A DNA stretch of 64,000 bases from Methanofollis fontis (GCF_004297185.1 NZ_PGCL01000003.1:1-64000); one strand, 5' to 3'. Counted from the stretch's first letter, positions 18,141-27,450 are shown. Notes: a model not told the origin generated them from the letters alone. Numbers and translations: made by a program.

Positions 18141-19379
18141 ATGGGGGACAGCGGCGCAGATATAATCGAACCGCAGAACAGCGAGGAACTCTGTAAGTAC
18201 CTGCTGGAACGCATCTCGAATCTTGAAAACCGCAATCTGGAATTGAGAGAGCGGATGCGGCAGATGGAGTCGGAGAAGCGGTATGTCGAGACGCAGAAGA
18301 TCCGCTACGAACGAGAGATGCGCAAGCTCCGGAGCGAGATCGAGCAGCTGAGGAGTCCGCCCCTTGTCGTCGGAGAGATCATCGATATCATCGACAACAA
18401 CCGGGTCGTCGTCAGGAGCAGTGCCGGTCCCCGATTCCTGGTCCGGGTCTCCCAGTTTATCGATCCCAAGGACCTGCGGTCCGGAAGCCGGTGCACCCTC
18501 AACCAGCAGTCGCTTGCACTGATTGAGGTGCTCCCGAACAACTATGACCCGCAGATCTATGGGATGGAGCTGGAGGAGCGTCCGTCCGAGATCTATGAGG
18601 ATATCGGCGGTCTTGAGGCGCAGGTGCAGGAGGTGAAGGAGGCGGTCGAACTCCCGCTCACCAAACCCCATCTCTTCGAGAAGGTCGGAATCAGTCCGCC
18701 GAAGGGTGTCCTCCTCTACGGCCCCCCCGGCACCGGCAAGACCCTGCTGGCGCGGGCCGTTGCCCATGAGACGAATGCCCATTTCCTGAGGGTGGTGGGC
18801 TCGGAGCTCGTGCAGAAATATATCGGTGAGGGGGCGCGGCTCGTGCGCGAGCTCTTCGAGATCGCGCGGGAGAAGGCGCCGGCGATCATCTTCATCGACG
18901 AGATCGATGCCGTTGGGGCCCACCGGACCGAATCGGTCACCTCGGGCGACCGTGAGGTGCAGAGGACCCTGATGCAGCTCCTGGCGGGAATGGACGGTTT
19001 TGAGGCGCGGGGCGATGTGAAGATCATCGGCGCCACGAACCGGATCGATATCCTTGACCCCGCCCTCCTCAGACCCGGACGCTTCGACCGGATCATCGAG
19101 ATCCCCCTGCCGGACGTGGAGGGGCGCCTCTCGATCCTGCGGATCCACACCAAGGGCATGAACCTGGCCTCAGAGATCGACCTCAGGGAGGTGGCCCGGC
19201 AGACCGACGGCCGGAACGGCGCCGACCTGCGGGCGATCTGCATGGAGGCCGGGATGTTCGCCATCAGGCAGGAACGCTCAAAGGTGACGAACGAGGACTT
19301 CATGAACGCCCTCCACAAGGTCTCGTCTGGCTACGACCGGCAGACGATGAAGACGGGCGTCGGCGAGATGTTCGCCTGA
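18141..19379 (+). CDS. pan: Proteasome-activating nucleotidase PAN-A (variant C-terminus)
   Basis: PAN is the hexameric AAA ATPase that unfolds proteins and feeds the 20S proteasome. The 412-residue protein has an N-terminal coiled coil (about 15-70), an OB domain (75-150), Walker A GPPGTGKT (194-201), Walker B IIFIDEID and the second-region [20 protein letters not shown]. Proteasome docking uses a C-terminal hydrophobic-Tyr-X motif; here the last residues are GEMFA, that is hydrophobic-Phe-Ala, a weaker variant. A second PAN with a canonical end is encoded convergently at 19808. Confidence 0.93.
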   Translation: MGDSGADIIEPQNSEELCKYLLERISNLENRNLELRERMRQMESEKRYVETQKIRYEREMRKLRSEIEQLRSPPLVVGEIIDIIDNNRVVVRSSAGPRFLVRVSQFIDPKDLRSGSRCTLNQQSLALIEVLPNNYDPQIYGMELEERPSEIYEDIGGLEAQVQEVKEAVELPLTKPHLFEKVGISPPKGVLLYGPPGTGKTLLARAVAHETNAHFLRVVGSELVQKYIGEGARLVRELFEIAREKAPAIIFIDEIDAVGAHRTESVTSGDREVQRTLMQLLAGMDGFEARGDVKIIGATNRIDILDPALLRPGRFDRIIEIPLPDVEGRLSILRIHTKGMNLASEIDLREVARQTDGRNGADLRAICMEAGMFAIRQERSKVTNEDFMNALHKVSSGYDRQTMKTGVGEMFA

Positions 19380-19389
19380 AGCATCCCTA

Positions 19390-19395
19390 TTTTTT
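19390..19395 (+). terminator. Oligo-T terminator of PAN-A
   Basis: Six T residues start eleven bases after the stop codon, in the gap before the convergent small gene. Confidence 0.4.
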
Positions 19396-19417
19396 CCCGC
19401 TCATTCCCCTGATGATG

Positions 19418-19801
19418 CTATCCGATCTCCTCGTCAGGGAGCGTTCGGACGCGGATCTTTTCTGTCCCGCCTGTTTCCGGGGACTCGTCCAGAGAGAATA
19501 AGGTTGTTCTACCCTCAAGGCTTTCCCGGTCTCCCTCCCTGCCGTCGATGGCCCTGGCATATCCGAGCGTCCAGTAGGTGCCGGGTTCTGCCTCGATGAG
19601 CGCCAGGCGCACATACCGGCGGATATACCAGCGGAGTTCGGATGCCAGCGAGAGGGCGGCGCCCAGGGAGATGACCGTCACGGAGATGCCGAAGCCCCTT
19701 CGCTTCGGGCGATAAAATCTGAGGATCTCTCTGCTGGTCTCTGATGAAAAAAGGGTATGATAGAGGTCGGTCCCGTCCTTCCCGATGAGGAGGAGTTCCA
19801 T
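19418..19801 (-). CDS. Uncharacterised small protein encoded downstream of PAN-B
   Basis: I do not recognise this 127-residue protein. It begins MELLLIGKDGTDLYHTLFSS, has a basic stretch (RFYRPKRRG) followed by one moderately hydrophobic segment (GISVTVISLGAALSLASELR, about 37-56) that could be a membrane helix, and ends acidic. It starts six bases after the PAN-B stop, and its ribosome site AGGA overlaps that stop region, so it is translated from the PAN-B message. A role in membrane anchoring or adaptor function for PAN-B is only a guess from position. Confidence 0.65.
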   Translation of the reverse strand: MELLLIGKDGTDLYHTLFSSETSREILRFYRPKRRGFGISVTVISLGAALSLASELRWYIRRYVRLALIEAEPGTYWTLGYARAIDGREGDRESLEGRTTLFSLDESPETGGTEKIRVRTLPDEEIG

Positions 19802-19807
19802 ATCGTC

Positions 19808-20965
19808 CTAGATATACATCCGGAGATCGCCCGCAGATTCCTTGCGGGAGATCTTCTTCACGGCCTCGACAAAGTCGTTCTGGTCCGCCGTATCCGCACT
19901 CCGTCTGACCGCCCGCATCCCGGCCTCGCGGCAGATCGCCTGGATCTCGGCGCCGGTCATCCCTTCGGTGGGCGGGACCAGGGACTCCAGGTCCACCCCC
20001 GAGAGGTTCATCCGGCGGGTATGGATCCTGAAGATCTCACGGCGGGAATCGGCGTCCGGCACCGGGATCTCGATGATCCGGTCGAAGCGTCCGGGCCTGA
20101 GGATTGCGGGATCGAGCATATCGACGCGGTTTGTCGCCGCCATGATCCTGATATTGCCGCGGTTGTCAAAACCGTCCATCTCGGCCAGGAGCTGCATCAG
20201 GGTGCGCTGCACCTCGGCGCTTCCTGAGGTGCCATCGTTGGTGCGCATGCTTGCGATGGCGTCGATCTCGTCGATAAACACGATCGCCGGTGCGTGTTCG
20301 CGGGCGAAGGTGAAGAGTTCGCGCACGAGCTGCGCCCCCTCCCCGATGAATTTGTGCACCAGCTCAGACCCCGACATCCTGATGAAATCGGCATGGGCAT
20401 TGTTCGCCACCGCCTTGGCGATGAGCGTCTTGCCGGTGCCCGGGGGGCCGTGGAGGAGAATGCCCTTGGGGGGTTCGACACCGACCCGTTCGAAGACCTC
20501 CGGGCGGGTGAGGGGATACTCGACCGCCTCACGCACCTCCTCGATCTCCTCTGAGAGCCCGCCGATCTGCTCGAACGAGACGTCAGGGGACGAGTCGAGT
20601 TCCATGACCCGGACCCGGGAATCATAGATCGTGCCGACAGCCTTGACGATGGAAAGGGCGTTGTTGACGGCGACCTTCATGCCGGGCCGGAGATCGTCGT
20701 AGGTCTCCGGATTTACCCTCGTGATATACTCCTGGTTGTTGCCCATCTGCCTGAGATAGACCTCGCCGTCTCCCATCTTGTCCACGACAGCGGCGACGAA
20801 AAGAGGCACACGCTTCAGCTGGTTGTTCTCTCGCCTCAGCTGATTCACCTCCTTCTGGAGCAACTCGTTCTGCATCTTCAGGTCGAGGACTTTCGCCTTC
20901 ATCTCTTGGACCTGAAGTTTGTACAGATCATTGTCATTGCTGACGTTTATCACGGAGTCTTCCAT
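19808..20965 (-). CDS. pan: Proteasome-activating nucleotidase PAN-B
   Basis: This is a 385-residue second PAN. A coiled coil spans about residues 14-52, the OB domain 53-125, Walker A GPPGTGKT 173-180, Walker B IVFIDEID follows, and [20 protein letters not shown] is the SRH. The C-terminus is LRMYI, a perfect hydrophobic-Tyr-X motif for opening the 20S gate. It differs from PAN-A throughout the N-domain, so the two may choose different substrates or form mixed rings. Haloarchaea also have two PANs. It diverges from the phosphomevalonate dehydratase gene. Confidence 0.93.
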   Translation of the reverse strand: MEDSVINVSNDNDLYKLQVQEMKAKVLDLKMQNELLQKEVNQLRRENNQLKRVPLFVAAVVDKMGDGEVYLRQMGNNQEYITRVNPETYDDLRPGMKVAVNNALSIVKAVGTIYDSRVRVMELDSSPDVSFEQIGGLSEEIEEVREAVEYPLTRPEVFERVGVEPPKGILLHGPPGTGKTLIAKAVANNAHADFIRMSGSELVHKFIGEGAQLVRELFTFAREHAPAIVFIDEIDAIASMRTNDGTSGSAEVQRTLMQLLAEMDGFDNRGNIRIMAATNRVDMLDPAILRPGRFDRIIEIPVPDADSRREIFRIHTRRMNLSGVDLESLVPPTEGMTGAEIQAICREAGMRAVRRSADTADQNDFVEAVKKISRKESAGDLRMYI

Positions 20966-21003
20966 GTCTCTCTTATACTACGCGCTGTATACATTTATGT
21001 GGT
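20966..21003. promoter_or_regulatory. Divergent promoter region of PAN-B and phosphomevalonate dehydratase subunit
   Basis: Thirty-eight AT-rich bases separate the two starts. TCTTATACTA (20972-20981) is placed about 27 bases ahead of GTG 21004, and GTATACATTTA (20988-20998) is placed for the minus-strand gene. Both genes have little or no room for leaders. Confidence 0.4.
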
Positions 21004-21408
21004 GTGGATGTGATAACAAAAGGACGTGGCATTGCACGGGGATCAGCGACCGGAAACCTGTTGATCTCGGACGCACCCATCTCTTTTCTCTCGGGTGTGG
21101 ACCCGGAGACCGGGACGATCATCGAGGACGGTCACCCCCTGAAGGGCGAATCGATAGCAGGGCGGATCTTCGCCTTTCCCCACGGCAAGGGGTCGACCGT
21201 GGGTTCATATGTGATCTATGCCCTTGCGCGGAACGGCAGGGCGCCAGCGGCGATCATCAACGAGGAGGCCGAACCGATCATTGCCACCGGTGCGATCATC
21301 GCCGGAATCCCGATGATCGACCACCTGGACCTCCCCCTCTCCGATCTGCCTGATGGGGCGTCGGTCAGCGTCGATGCGGATGCGGGCACCGTCTCCTGGG
21401 AGGGGTGA
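21004..21408 (+). CDS. Phosphomevalonate dehydratase small subunit (DUF126, aconitase X swivel domain)
   Basis: The 134-residue protein is the swivel domain of the archaeal mevalonate-5-phosphate dehydratase, which makes trans-anhydromevalonate 5-phosphate in the archaeal branch of isoprenoid synthesis. The signature is RGIARGSATGNLLIS near residue 9 and FPHGKGSTVGSYVIYAL with the active-site Ser64, followed by NEEAEPIIATGAIIAGIP. The large subunit (aconitase X catalytic domain) is not in this window. The start is GTG; a second GTG two codons later is possible. Together with the geranylgeranyl-reductase-like gene it points to lipid synthesis. Confidence 0.88.
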   Translation: MDVITKGRGIARGSATGNLLISDAPISFLSGVDPETGTIIEDGHPLKGESIAGRIFAFPHGKGSTVGSYVIYALARNGRAPAAIINEEAEPIIATGAIIAGIPMIDHLDLPLSDLPDGASVSVDADAGTVSWEG

Positions 21409-21427
21409 TAGGCCCCTTTTTGTGCCA

Positions 21428-22537
21428 ATGCAGGTGAACTGGCGCCTGATCACGGCGGCAAAAAACTCGTATGCCGCCCTGTATGCCGCATGCGAGACAG
21501 AAGGGTATATCCTCCGCCCGGTGGAGGCGCCCGAGGGGGACGTGACCTGCTACAGCCTGAACTCCATCAGCGCACCCCTGTATGAGGAGGAGATCAGGGA
21601 GGCGGCGTGCACCACGATCGTCGGCGGACCGCATGCCGCCGCATGCCCGGCAAGGGTGGCGGAGTATGCGGACTATGTGGTGACCGGCGAGGGCGAGTAC
21701 GCCCTCCCCCGCCTCCTGAGGGCGATCGAGAGCGGGATGACGGGAGCAGTTCCCGGGGTCATGCACCGCCGCTCTCCCTTCTGTCCGGTGGATCACACCG
21801 TCTTCCTCCCGGCCTATCCCCCCTTCTCGCGGATGAAGGGCTATATCGAGATCAGCCGCGGCTGCCCCTTCGGGTGCGCCTACTGCCAGACCCCCTCGAT
21901 CTTCGGGAGGAGGATGCGGCACCGCCCCGTGGACCAGATCGCACGCTTTGCGGCCCATTACCGGGACGCCCGTTTTGTCACCCCGAATGCCCTCGCATAC
22001 GGGTCGGACGGGATCACGCCCAGGCTTGACCGGGTCGAACGCCTCTTCCGCGCCCTCCAGAACAACGAGATCTATTTCGGCACCTTCCCCTCCGAGGTGC
22101 GCCCCGAATTCGTCACCGATGAGTCACTCGACCTGATCACCCGCTACTGCTCCAACAAACGCCTCCATTTCGGCGCACAGTCGGGCAGCGACCGCGTGCT
22201 CAGGTCCCTCAGGCGCGGCCACACCGTCGCGGACGTGCGGCGGGCGATCGACGCCGTCCGTGACCACGGCATGATGCCGGTCGTCGATTTCATCGTGGGT
22301 CTGCCCTGCGAGGAGGACGGGGACCAGCTGGCCACCCTCGATCTTGTCCATGAGGTCGTGCGGCGGGGGCGGGCACACGTCCATCTCTTCATCCCCCTGC
22401 CCGGCACGCCGATGGCGGGCATGCGTCCCCGCCCCCTCCTCCCTGAGGTCCAGCGCGATCTCGGCAGACTTGCGCTCGCGGGCAGGATATCGGGATCCTG
22501 GAGTGATCCCGGCAGAAGATTTTATAGCAATCGTTAG
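21428..22537 (+). CDS. B12-binding-type radical SAM protein (MJ1487 family)
   Basis: The 369-residue protein has an N-terminal cobalamin-binding-like domain (residues 1-125, with TIVGGPHAAACPARVAEYAD and VTGEGEYALP) and a radical SAM domain with the cluster motif CPFGCAYCQ near residue 156. HFGAQSGSDRVLRSLRRGHT and VDFIVGLPCEEDGDQ are typical of the family. The substrate is unknown. ATG 21428 is used rather than the longer frame, since the protein then starts at the first strand (MQVNWRLITAAKNSY). It starts 19 bases after the dehydratase subunit and may share its transcript. Confidence 0.88.
   Translation: MQVNWRLITAAKNSYAALYAACETEGYILRPVEAPEGDVTCYSLNSISAPLYEEEIREAACTTIVGGPHAAACPARVAEYADYVVTGEGEYALPRLLRAIESGMTGAVPGVMHRRSPFCPVDHTVFLPAYPPFSRMKGYIEISRGCPFGCAYCQTPSIFGRRMRHRPVDQIARFAAHYRDARFVTPNALAYGSDGITPRLDRVERLFRALQNNEIYFGTFPSEVRPEFVTDESLDLITRYCSNKRLHFGAQSGSDRVLRSLRRGHTVADVRRAIDAVRDHGMMPVVDFIVGLPCEEDGDQLATLDLVHEVVRRGRAHVHLFIPLPGTPMAGMRPRPLLPEVQRDLGRLALAGRISGSWSDPGRRFYSNR
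22517..22529 (+). promoter_or_regulatory. TATA box of the phosphoesterase gene
   Basis: AGATTTTATAGCA lies inside the last codons of the radical SAM gene, centred about 28 bases before ATG 22550, fitting a leaderless transcript. Confidence 0.45.
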
Positions 22538-22549
22538 TGATGTCTGATC

Positions 22550-23191
22550 ATGATGGATGTGCTTTTGCTGGCAGACCTTCATGGCAACCTCGGCAAACTG
22601 GAATCTTTCATGGACCTCCAGCCGGATTTTGTCATCATCGCCGGCGATCTCACGCAGTTCGGGCCATGCGAGATGGTGAAAACATTGAACTCACTCATCG
22701 ATGTGCCGTGTTTCGCCGTGCCCGGAAACTGCGATCCATGCGACATCTGTAACGCCATCGACCACTCCGATTTCGTCAATCTCCATGGATCCGCCTTTAC
22801 CCTCGGGAAGATCTCGATGGTGGGCATCGGCGGGTCGAACCCGACACCCTTCGGCACGCCCTTCGAACTCCCGGAGGAGGAGATCGACCGCATGCTCCAG
22901 AAGGCGATCGCACACATGGACAGAAACATCCATAACGTGCTGGTCACTCATGCCCCTCCCTATGGGGCGCTCGACCTCGCCGGCGACACCCATGTGGGAA
23001 GCACCAGCGTCAGAAACCACATCAAGGCCTTCGATCTCGTCTGCTGTGCCCATATGCATGAACACCGGGGGGTCGAAGAACTGGATGGCGTCAGGATCGT
23101 CAACCCCGGACCGGCGTCTGAGGGGAACTGCGCCATGATCCATTTCGGCGACGAACCCGGCGATTTCACGATCGAACTGCTCACCCTGTGA
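22550..23191 (+). CDS. Metallophosphoesterase
   Basis: The 213-residue protein shows the calcineurin-like metal-site series: LLADLHGN (D-x-H), IIAGDLTQFG (GD), PGNCDPC (GNCD variant of GNHD), LVTHAPP (H) and CAHMHEHRG (GHxH variant). It resembles YfcE/MJ0936-type archaeal phosphodiesterases. Substrates are unknown. The middle segment (MVGIGGSNPTPFGTPFEL) is common in methanogen members. It converges with the CYTH gene and overlaps its 3' end by 11 bases. ATG 22553 is an alternative start. Confidence 0.88.
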   Translation: MMDVLLLADLHGNLGKLESFMDLQPDFVIIAGDLTQFGPCEMVKTLNSLIDVPCFAVPGNCDPCDICNAIDHSDFVNLHGSAFTLGKISMVGIGGSNPTPFGTPFELPEEEIDRMLQKAIAHMDRNIHNVLVTHAPPYGALDLAGDTHVGSTSVRNHIKAFDLVCCAHMHEHRGVEELDGVRIVNPGPASEGNCAMIHFGDEPGDFTIELLTL

Positions 23192-23702
23192 GCAGTTCGA
23201 GATAGGACTGCGGGATGTGTTCGCCTTCGATCCCGAGTTCTCCTTTTATCTCGTCGATCCGGCGTTCGGCCTCGTCATCGCACTGATGGGCCATCACCTC
23301 GATCTCGACAAAACTGCCGAGTCCTTCGACCTGGTCGAGGGCGATGGTCGCAGAACCGAGGGCGAACTCCTCGCGGTTTTTATAGACCTCTGCAGACCGG
23401 AGGAACCCGAGGCGCTGCAGGATATTCTCGGCCACCTCCCCGGATTCGACCGATAGATTGAACTCTTCACGGGTTTTGGCGCCGGCAGTCACGATCTTCG
23501 GGCCCTTGTAGGTGATCGTGCACCTCTCCCCCTCATACCGGATCCTGAGCGCCTCGTCGGTCGCGACGAAGTCCCGCTGCGGGTGGTTGTAATAGACGTC
23601 CCGCTGATCGCTGAATGTGGGTGATGACGCTCCAATCTGGAGAAGCCGCGCCCGCACCTTCGGCAGATCGGCGACCCGGATCTTTGCCTCTATCTCGTAC
23701 AT
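23181..23702 (-). CDS. CYTH-domain protein (class IV adenylate cyclase/thiamine-triphosphatase fold)
   Basis: The 173-residue protein starts with the diagnostic ExExK motif (Glu3, Glu5, Lys7 in MYEIEAKIRV). It continues with acidic and basic tunnel residues: LRIRYEGERCTITYKGPK and EEFNLSVE, then SFVEIEVMAH. CYTH enzymes bind triphosphates and act as cyclases or triphosphatases. In archaea most are annotated CyaB, but cyclase activity is not established. It is divergent from the FKBP gene and overlaps the convergent phosphoesterase by 11 bases. Confidence 0.87.
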   Translation of the reverse strand: MYEIEAKIRVADLPKVRARLLQIGASSPTFSDQRDVYYNHPQRDFVATDEALRIRYEGERCTITYKGPKIVTAGAKTREEFNLSVESGEVAENILQRLGFLRSAEVYKNREEFALGSATIALDQVEGLGSFVEIEVMAHQCDDEAERRIDEIKGELGIEGEHIPQSYLELLTG

Positions 23703-23757
23703 AATGTCACCACTTTAAGTATCTTCGTCGTGACTTGATATAGACAGGGTGTATCCC

Positions 23758-24474
23758 ATGGCAATTCAGGAAGGAGACATCATCAGACTCAATTATACCG
23801 CCCGTGTGGATGGCGACATCTTCGACACCACGATTGAGGCGGATGCCGAAGAGGCGGGAATCAAGAGCCAGCAGAAGACCTACGAACCGATTGTCGTCAG
23901 AGTCGGCAGCGGTCACGTGATTCCGGGGCTGGACGAGGCGCTTATCGGCAAGGAGATCGGCGAGAACTATTCCGTCGATGTGCCGCCCGAGAAGGGCTTT
24001 GGCCCCCACAACAAGGACCTCGTCGAATCGGTGAACGCCACCCAGTTCAGGGAGAAACCGAAGGTCGGCATGCGCGTCCAGACCGGTGAACGCGAGGGCG
24101 TTGTTGTGAACGTCGTCGGCAAGCGCGCCGTTGTCGACTTCAACCACCCATTCGCCGGGCAGGACCTCGCCTACACCTTCACCGTCGAGGGGATCGTCGA
24201 GGACGTCATCGAGAAGGCGCAGGGATTCGTCAAGCTCTTCTCAGGCCGCGACATGGAGATGGTCTTCATCGACGGCAACCTCACGATCAACCTCCCGGCC
24301 GGGATCAACTATGACCGCCGCTGGACAATGGCCCGCGGCATCGTCGTCCACCAGGTCTTCGAGTTCATCCCTGAAGTGCAGGACATCGTCTTCGTCGAGA
24401 CCTTCCACCGCCCGGTAATCCCGGAAGAGGAAGCGGCCGAAGAACCTGCTGAGACCGAACCCGCAGAAGAATAA
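23758..24474 (+). CDS. FKBP-type peptidyl-prolyl cis-trans isomerase (long archaeal form)
   Basis: The 238-residue protein has an SlyD-like FKBP domain with an inserted flap: GDIIRLNYTARVDGDIFDTT, VVRVGSGHVIPGLDEALIG, then VDVPPEKGFGPHNKDLVE. The region after about residue 155 is the extra C-terminal domain of long archaeal FKBPs, ending in an acidic EEEAAEEPAETEPAEE tail. There is no signal peptide, so it is cytosolic and acts as isomerase-chaperone. ATG 23758 (MAIQEGD) is the family's start. A T-run terminator follows. Confidence 0.92.
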   Translation: MAIQEGDIIRLNYTARVDGDIFDTTIEADAEEAGIKSQQKTYEPIVVRVGSGHVIPGLDEALIGKEIGENYSVDVPPEKGFGPHNKDLVESVNATQFREKPKVGMRVQTGEREGVVVNVVGKRAVVDFNHPFAGQDLAYTFTVEGIVEDVIEKAQGFVKLFSGRDMEMVFIDGNLTINLPAGINYDRRWTMARGIVVHQVFEFIPEVQDIVFVETFHRPVIPEEEAAEEPAETEPAEE

Positions 24475-24491
24475 CCTCCCCCCAGGGGACC

Positions 24492-24499
24492 TTTTTTTT
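24492..24499 (+). terminator. Oligo-T terminator of the FKBP gene
   Basis: Eight T residues lie 18 bases after the stop codon, between convergent genes. Confidence 0.55.
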
Positions 24500-24527
24500 A
24501 TTTCAGAAAAACGGGTGTGTGCCCGGT

Positions 24528-25553
24528 TCAGGCAAGTGGATAACGGAGCAGGGCAGCGATGCCGCCGAGGGCCTCGAGGCGGCTGCCGGGCTCGAAATCT
24601 GAACTGAACACGACCACGTTTGCACCAATCCGTTCGGCGGATTCAAGAACCCCGGCGACTGATGCGTCCCTGACGAGTTCGTCCAGCACCAGCACCTCCT
24701 CTGCCGCACCATAGTCGATCGAACGGGCCACCTCCTCCCGCCCGTAGGCAACCGCACCCCCGCTGCCGATCCGTTTCAGCACCTCGTCCATCCGGGTCAC
24801 CTCCCGGGCGAGCTGCAGGTCCCCGGCGAGTCGTTCGAGCACCCCCTGCCCGATGACGTCCTGGACGGCGCCGCGGCCGATCCGCCGGGTCTCGACGGTG
24901 ACCACCCGTTCGGCAAGGTCGGGGTCCCGCCCTTTGAGAAACCGCAGGAAGTCCTCCTTGACAAACCCCGGACCGGCGATCACCACCGGACCGGTGATGT
25001 CCCTGAGGGAGGCGAGGGCGTCAGTGAAAAATTGCGTTCTCCCGTCGATATCCGCCCGTTTCCCGCTGCCGGCCGTGATCGTGACCACCCGCTCGGGGCC
25101 GTACTGCCTGATCCTGAAGACCTCAGCCTCGCCCTCCTCGACCGTCAGCACATGGATCACATTGTGGAGCGATGCAGAGACCGCACGGTCCACCCGTTCA
25201 AGGTCGTAGGGTCGCCACAGCCGGATCACCGATATCTCATAACCGGGTTCGACATTGAGGGTATGATAGGAGGAGACGTCCACACCGGACTCGATCACCC
25301 CGCCGACCCTGAGGCGCTGCGCCGAGGGGTGGAACTCGACCCGTTCCACCCTGAGACCAAGTCTGACCGGGCGTTTTTCGGCCTTTTCCGGTCTGATCTT
25401 GTCTGTGGCCGAATCCACGGTGCGCAATGTGGTCGCAAACACCAGGTTGCCCGGGGCGATGAGGTGCTTCAGGTGCCAGAGATCGTCGAGCGATTCCGGA
25501 AACAGCCGGATCTCACCGTATGAGCGTTTCAGTTCGCCGAATTCAGCCTTCAT
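24528..25553 (-). CDS. pelA: Ribosome rescue factor pelota (aPelota)
   Basis: Pelota resembles release factor eRF1. It enters the empty A site of stalled ribosomes and, with ABCE1, splits them. The 341-residue protein has the Sm-like N-domain (1-130; GNLVFATTLRTVD and VGGVIESGVDVSSYHTL), a central domain beginning near HVLTVEEGEAEVFRIRQYG with no GGQ motif, and a C-terminal eRF1-like domain (DYGAAEEVLVLDELVRD). ATG 25553 (MKAEFGELKRSYGE) is the family's start and overlaps the rqcH stop by 11 bases. The coupling to rqcH is functional as well as positional. Confidence 0.93.
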   Translation of the reverse strand: MKAEFGELKRSYGEIRLFPESLDDLWHLKHLIAPGNLVFATTLRTVDSATDKIRPEKAEKRPVRLGLRVERVEFHPSAQRLRVGGVIESGVDVSSYHTLNVEPGYEISVIRLWRPYDLERVDRAVSASLHNVIHVLTVEEGEAEVFRIRQYGPERVVTITAGSGKRADIDGRTQFFTDALASLRDITGPVVIAGPGFVKEDFLRFLKGRDPDLAERVVTVETRRIGRGAVQDVIGQGVLERLAGDLQLAREVTRMDEVLKRIGSGGAVAYGREEVARSIDYGAAEEVLVLDELVRDASVAGVLESAERIGANVVVFSSDFEPGSRLEALGGIAALLRYPLA

Positions 25554-27450
25554 TCTCTCCCCTGATATCGGACTCGCCGGGCGGGACAAAGGCGGCGATC
25601 GCCTCCGTGTTCAGCACCGGTCGCATGCTCTTCCAGACGGCGTCGCCGACCCGCTCCTTCAGTATGCGGGTCGCTTTCTTCGCCACGTCGTTGGGGCCGA
25701 AGGTGCCGGGGAGGAGCTCCACATACTGGTCGGTGCGGGCCTTCACCGCCTGGATGGGACCGCCGATCACCGCCACCTCGGGCTGCACCTGCACCCCGAT
25801 CGCCACGCCCAGGGGTGCGTCCCGCACATAACGCCGTTCGCCGCGGACGATGAAACCGCCCCGTGCAACGAACTCGCCGGCCTCGGCGGTCTTGCTCACC
25901 TGGTCCGGGCGGGCGAAATAGACGTCGGCGGAGAAATGTCCCGCCTTCCACGCATTGGAGTATGACGCCGCAAACGGGGCCACCTCGTCCTCAAGATGCC
26001 CGGTCTCGCCCTTGATGATCACCACCGACCCGCCGTGGACATCGGCATGGGCGAAGGTGTCCTTCCCCTCCATGTAACGCCTGACGAGTTCTTCGTTCTG
26101 GGAGGCGTCCCGCCCGCCGATGACGAGGGTGCCGTCAGAGGTGTAGAACCACCTGAAGCGGTGGAACCATTTCTTCTTCATGGGGCGGAGCACCTCTTTT
26201 GGCTTCTCCTTCCGCTTCGGGGCGCCACGCGCCATGGCCGCAATGGCGCCCTCCTTCTTCTTTTTGAACTTCTTTATCTGGGCATAATAGCGTTCGAGGT
26301 TTGCCTCCACGCTCTCGTGGACCCGGATCGTCACGCGTTCCCCGATATCGATATCGACGGCGGCGTCTGCCGGGTGGACCGCCATGATGGTCCGGGCAGC
26401 GGGAAGGTCACTCTTTTTCAGCACGCCCTCGATCTCCTGCCAGGACATGCCGGCGCTCGCCCGATCGAGGGTCGTGATCACTTCCTGCACCAGGGGATAG
26501 TGCATATAGACCGCCTCGACAATCCGCTCGGCGCGGGCGATCTTTGCGTCGAACTTTTTGATCGCCTCCTCCTGCTGCCGACGGATCACCTCCTCCCGCG
26601 TGAGCTTCGGCCGTTTTTCAGCGGCCCTGACCTCCGCATGGGGGACGGGCGGATAGTAGGCCTCAAGTGCCTCATTGTATCTCGAAAAACGCTGTTTCAC
26701 CTCGCCAATGCCGGCGATGGGCCAGCACCCGCTATCGGTGATCACCGGTTCGCGCATCGCCGTCACCCTCCCGATCACCTCTCCGAGGGCCGCATGGATA
26801 ACGGCGGCATCGACAGATACTGCCGGTGTGTTTTTGTCGGCGCCTGCGGTGCTGCAGACGAGTTCGGCATAGGCGCCACCGAGCAGGCACCCAACGGCAA
26901 GCGTGCGGACGATATCACGCTCTGAGGCCGCACACATCTCCCCGAATGCCTGCAGGTCAAGCCCGCTGCAGTCCGTCCCCTCGGGAAGCGCATAGACCTC
27001 CCCCGGAACAACGGCCCGGTCCCTGAAGCGGTGGTGCCAGAGCGGTTTGATGATCACCCCGGCATCGTCGAGGAGGACGGCGTTTCCCTCATCGAAGAGT
27101 TCGACCACAAGCCTCAGCGTCCCTCCCTTCTTGCCGATGTCGATATAGAAGATTCTCTGGAGGCCGTACTGCCCGATGGCGGTGACCCGTCCGCCCTCCA
27201 GATGTTTCCTGAGGAGCATGGCATAACTCGGGGGCATCTTCGGCGATTCGGGAAGCGACGAAACCAGGTGCGCCCGCCGCCCGACCTCAATGAAAAAATG
27301 ATATTTCGCGCCTCCCTCGCCGTTGAGCCGGATTCCAAGTGTTTTTGAATCGTACTGATAGATCTTCCCAATCCAGAGCGGGAGCATTTCAGAGAGTTCA
27401 CTCGTCATTGCCCTGACGTCCATGCCGCTCATACCCTGTATGTTTGCCAT
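25543..27450 (-). CDS. rqcH: Ribosome-associated quality control protein RqcH (NFACT family)
   Basis: This 635-residue archaeal homologue of NEMF/Rqc2 binds split large subunits that carry stalled peptidyl-tRNA. It starts GMSGMDVRAMTSELSEM, the NFACT-N domain, contains a coiled-coil region (about 270-400, with RRQQEEAIKKFDAKIARAE), and a basic NFACT-R domain with FRWFYTSDGTLVIGGRDASQ near 435-455, whose DR-type signature is conserved. Bacterial RqcH adds alanine tails; whether the archaeal one does is not settled. A TATA-like ATATTTAAG lies about 20 bases before the ATG. Confidence 0.92.
   Translation of the reverse strand: MANIQGMSGMDVRAMTSELSEMLPLWIGKIYQYDSKTLGIRLNGEGGAKYHFFIEVGRRAHLVSSLPESPKMPPSYAMLLRKHLEGGRVTAIGQYGLQRIFYIDIGKKGGTLRLVVELFDEGNAVLLDDAGVIIKPLWHHRFRDRAVVPGEVYALPEGTDCSGLDLQAFGEMCAASERDIVRTLAVGCLLGGAYAELVCSTAGADKNTPAVSVDAAVIHAALGEVIGRVTAMREPVITDSGCWPIAGIGEVKQRFSRYNEALEAYYPPVPHAEVRAAEKRPKLTREEVIRRQQEEAIKKFDAKIARAERIVEAVYMHYPLVQEVITTLDRASAGMSWQEIEGVLKKSDLPAARTIMAVHPADAAVDIDIGERVTIRVHESVEANLERYYAQIKKFKKKKEGAIAAMARGAPKRKEKPKEVLRPMKKKWFHRFRWFYTSDGTLVIGGRDASQNEELVRRYMEGKDTFAHADVHGGSVVIIKGETGHLEDEVAPFAASYSNAWKAGHFSADVYFARPDQVSKTAEAGEFVARGGFIVRGERRYVRDAPLGVAIGVQVQPEVAVIGGPIQAVKARTDQYVELLPGTFGPNDVAKKATRILKERVGDAVWKSMRPVLNTEAIAAFVPPGESDIRGENEG

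Noticed and set aside
18111-19148. Minus-strand frame opposite PAN-A
   Set aside because: An antisense shadow with no known domain; PAN-A is certain.
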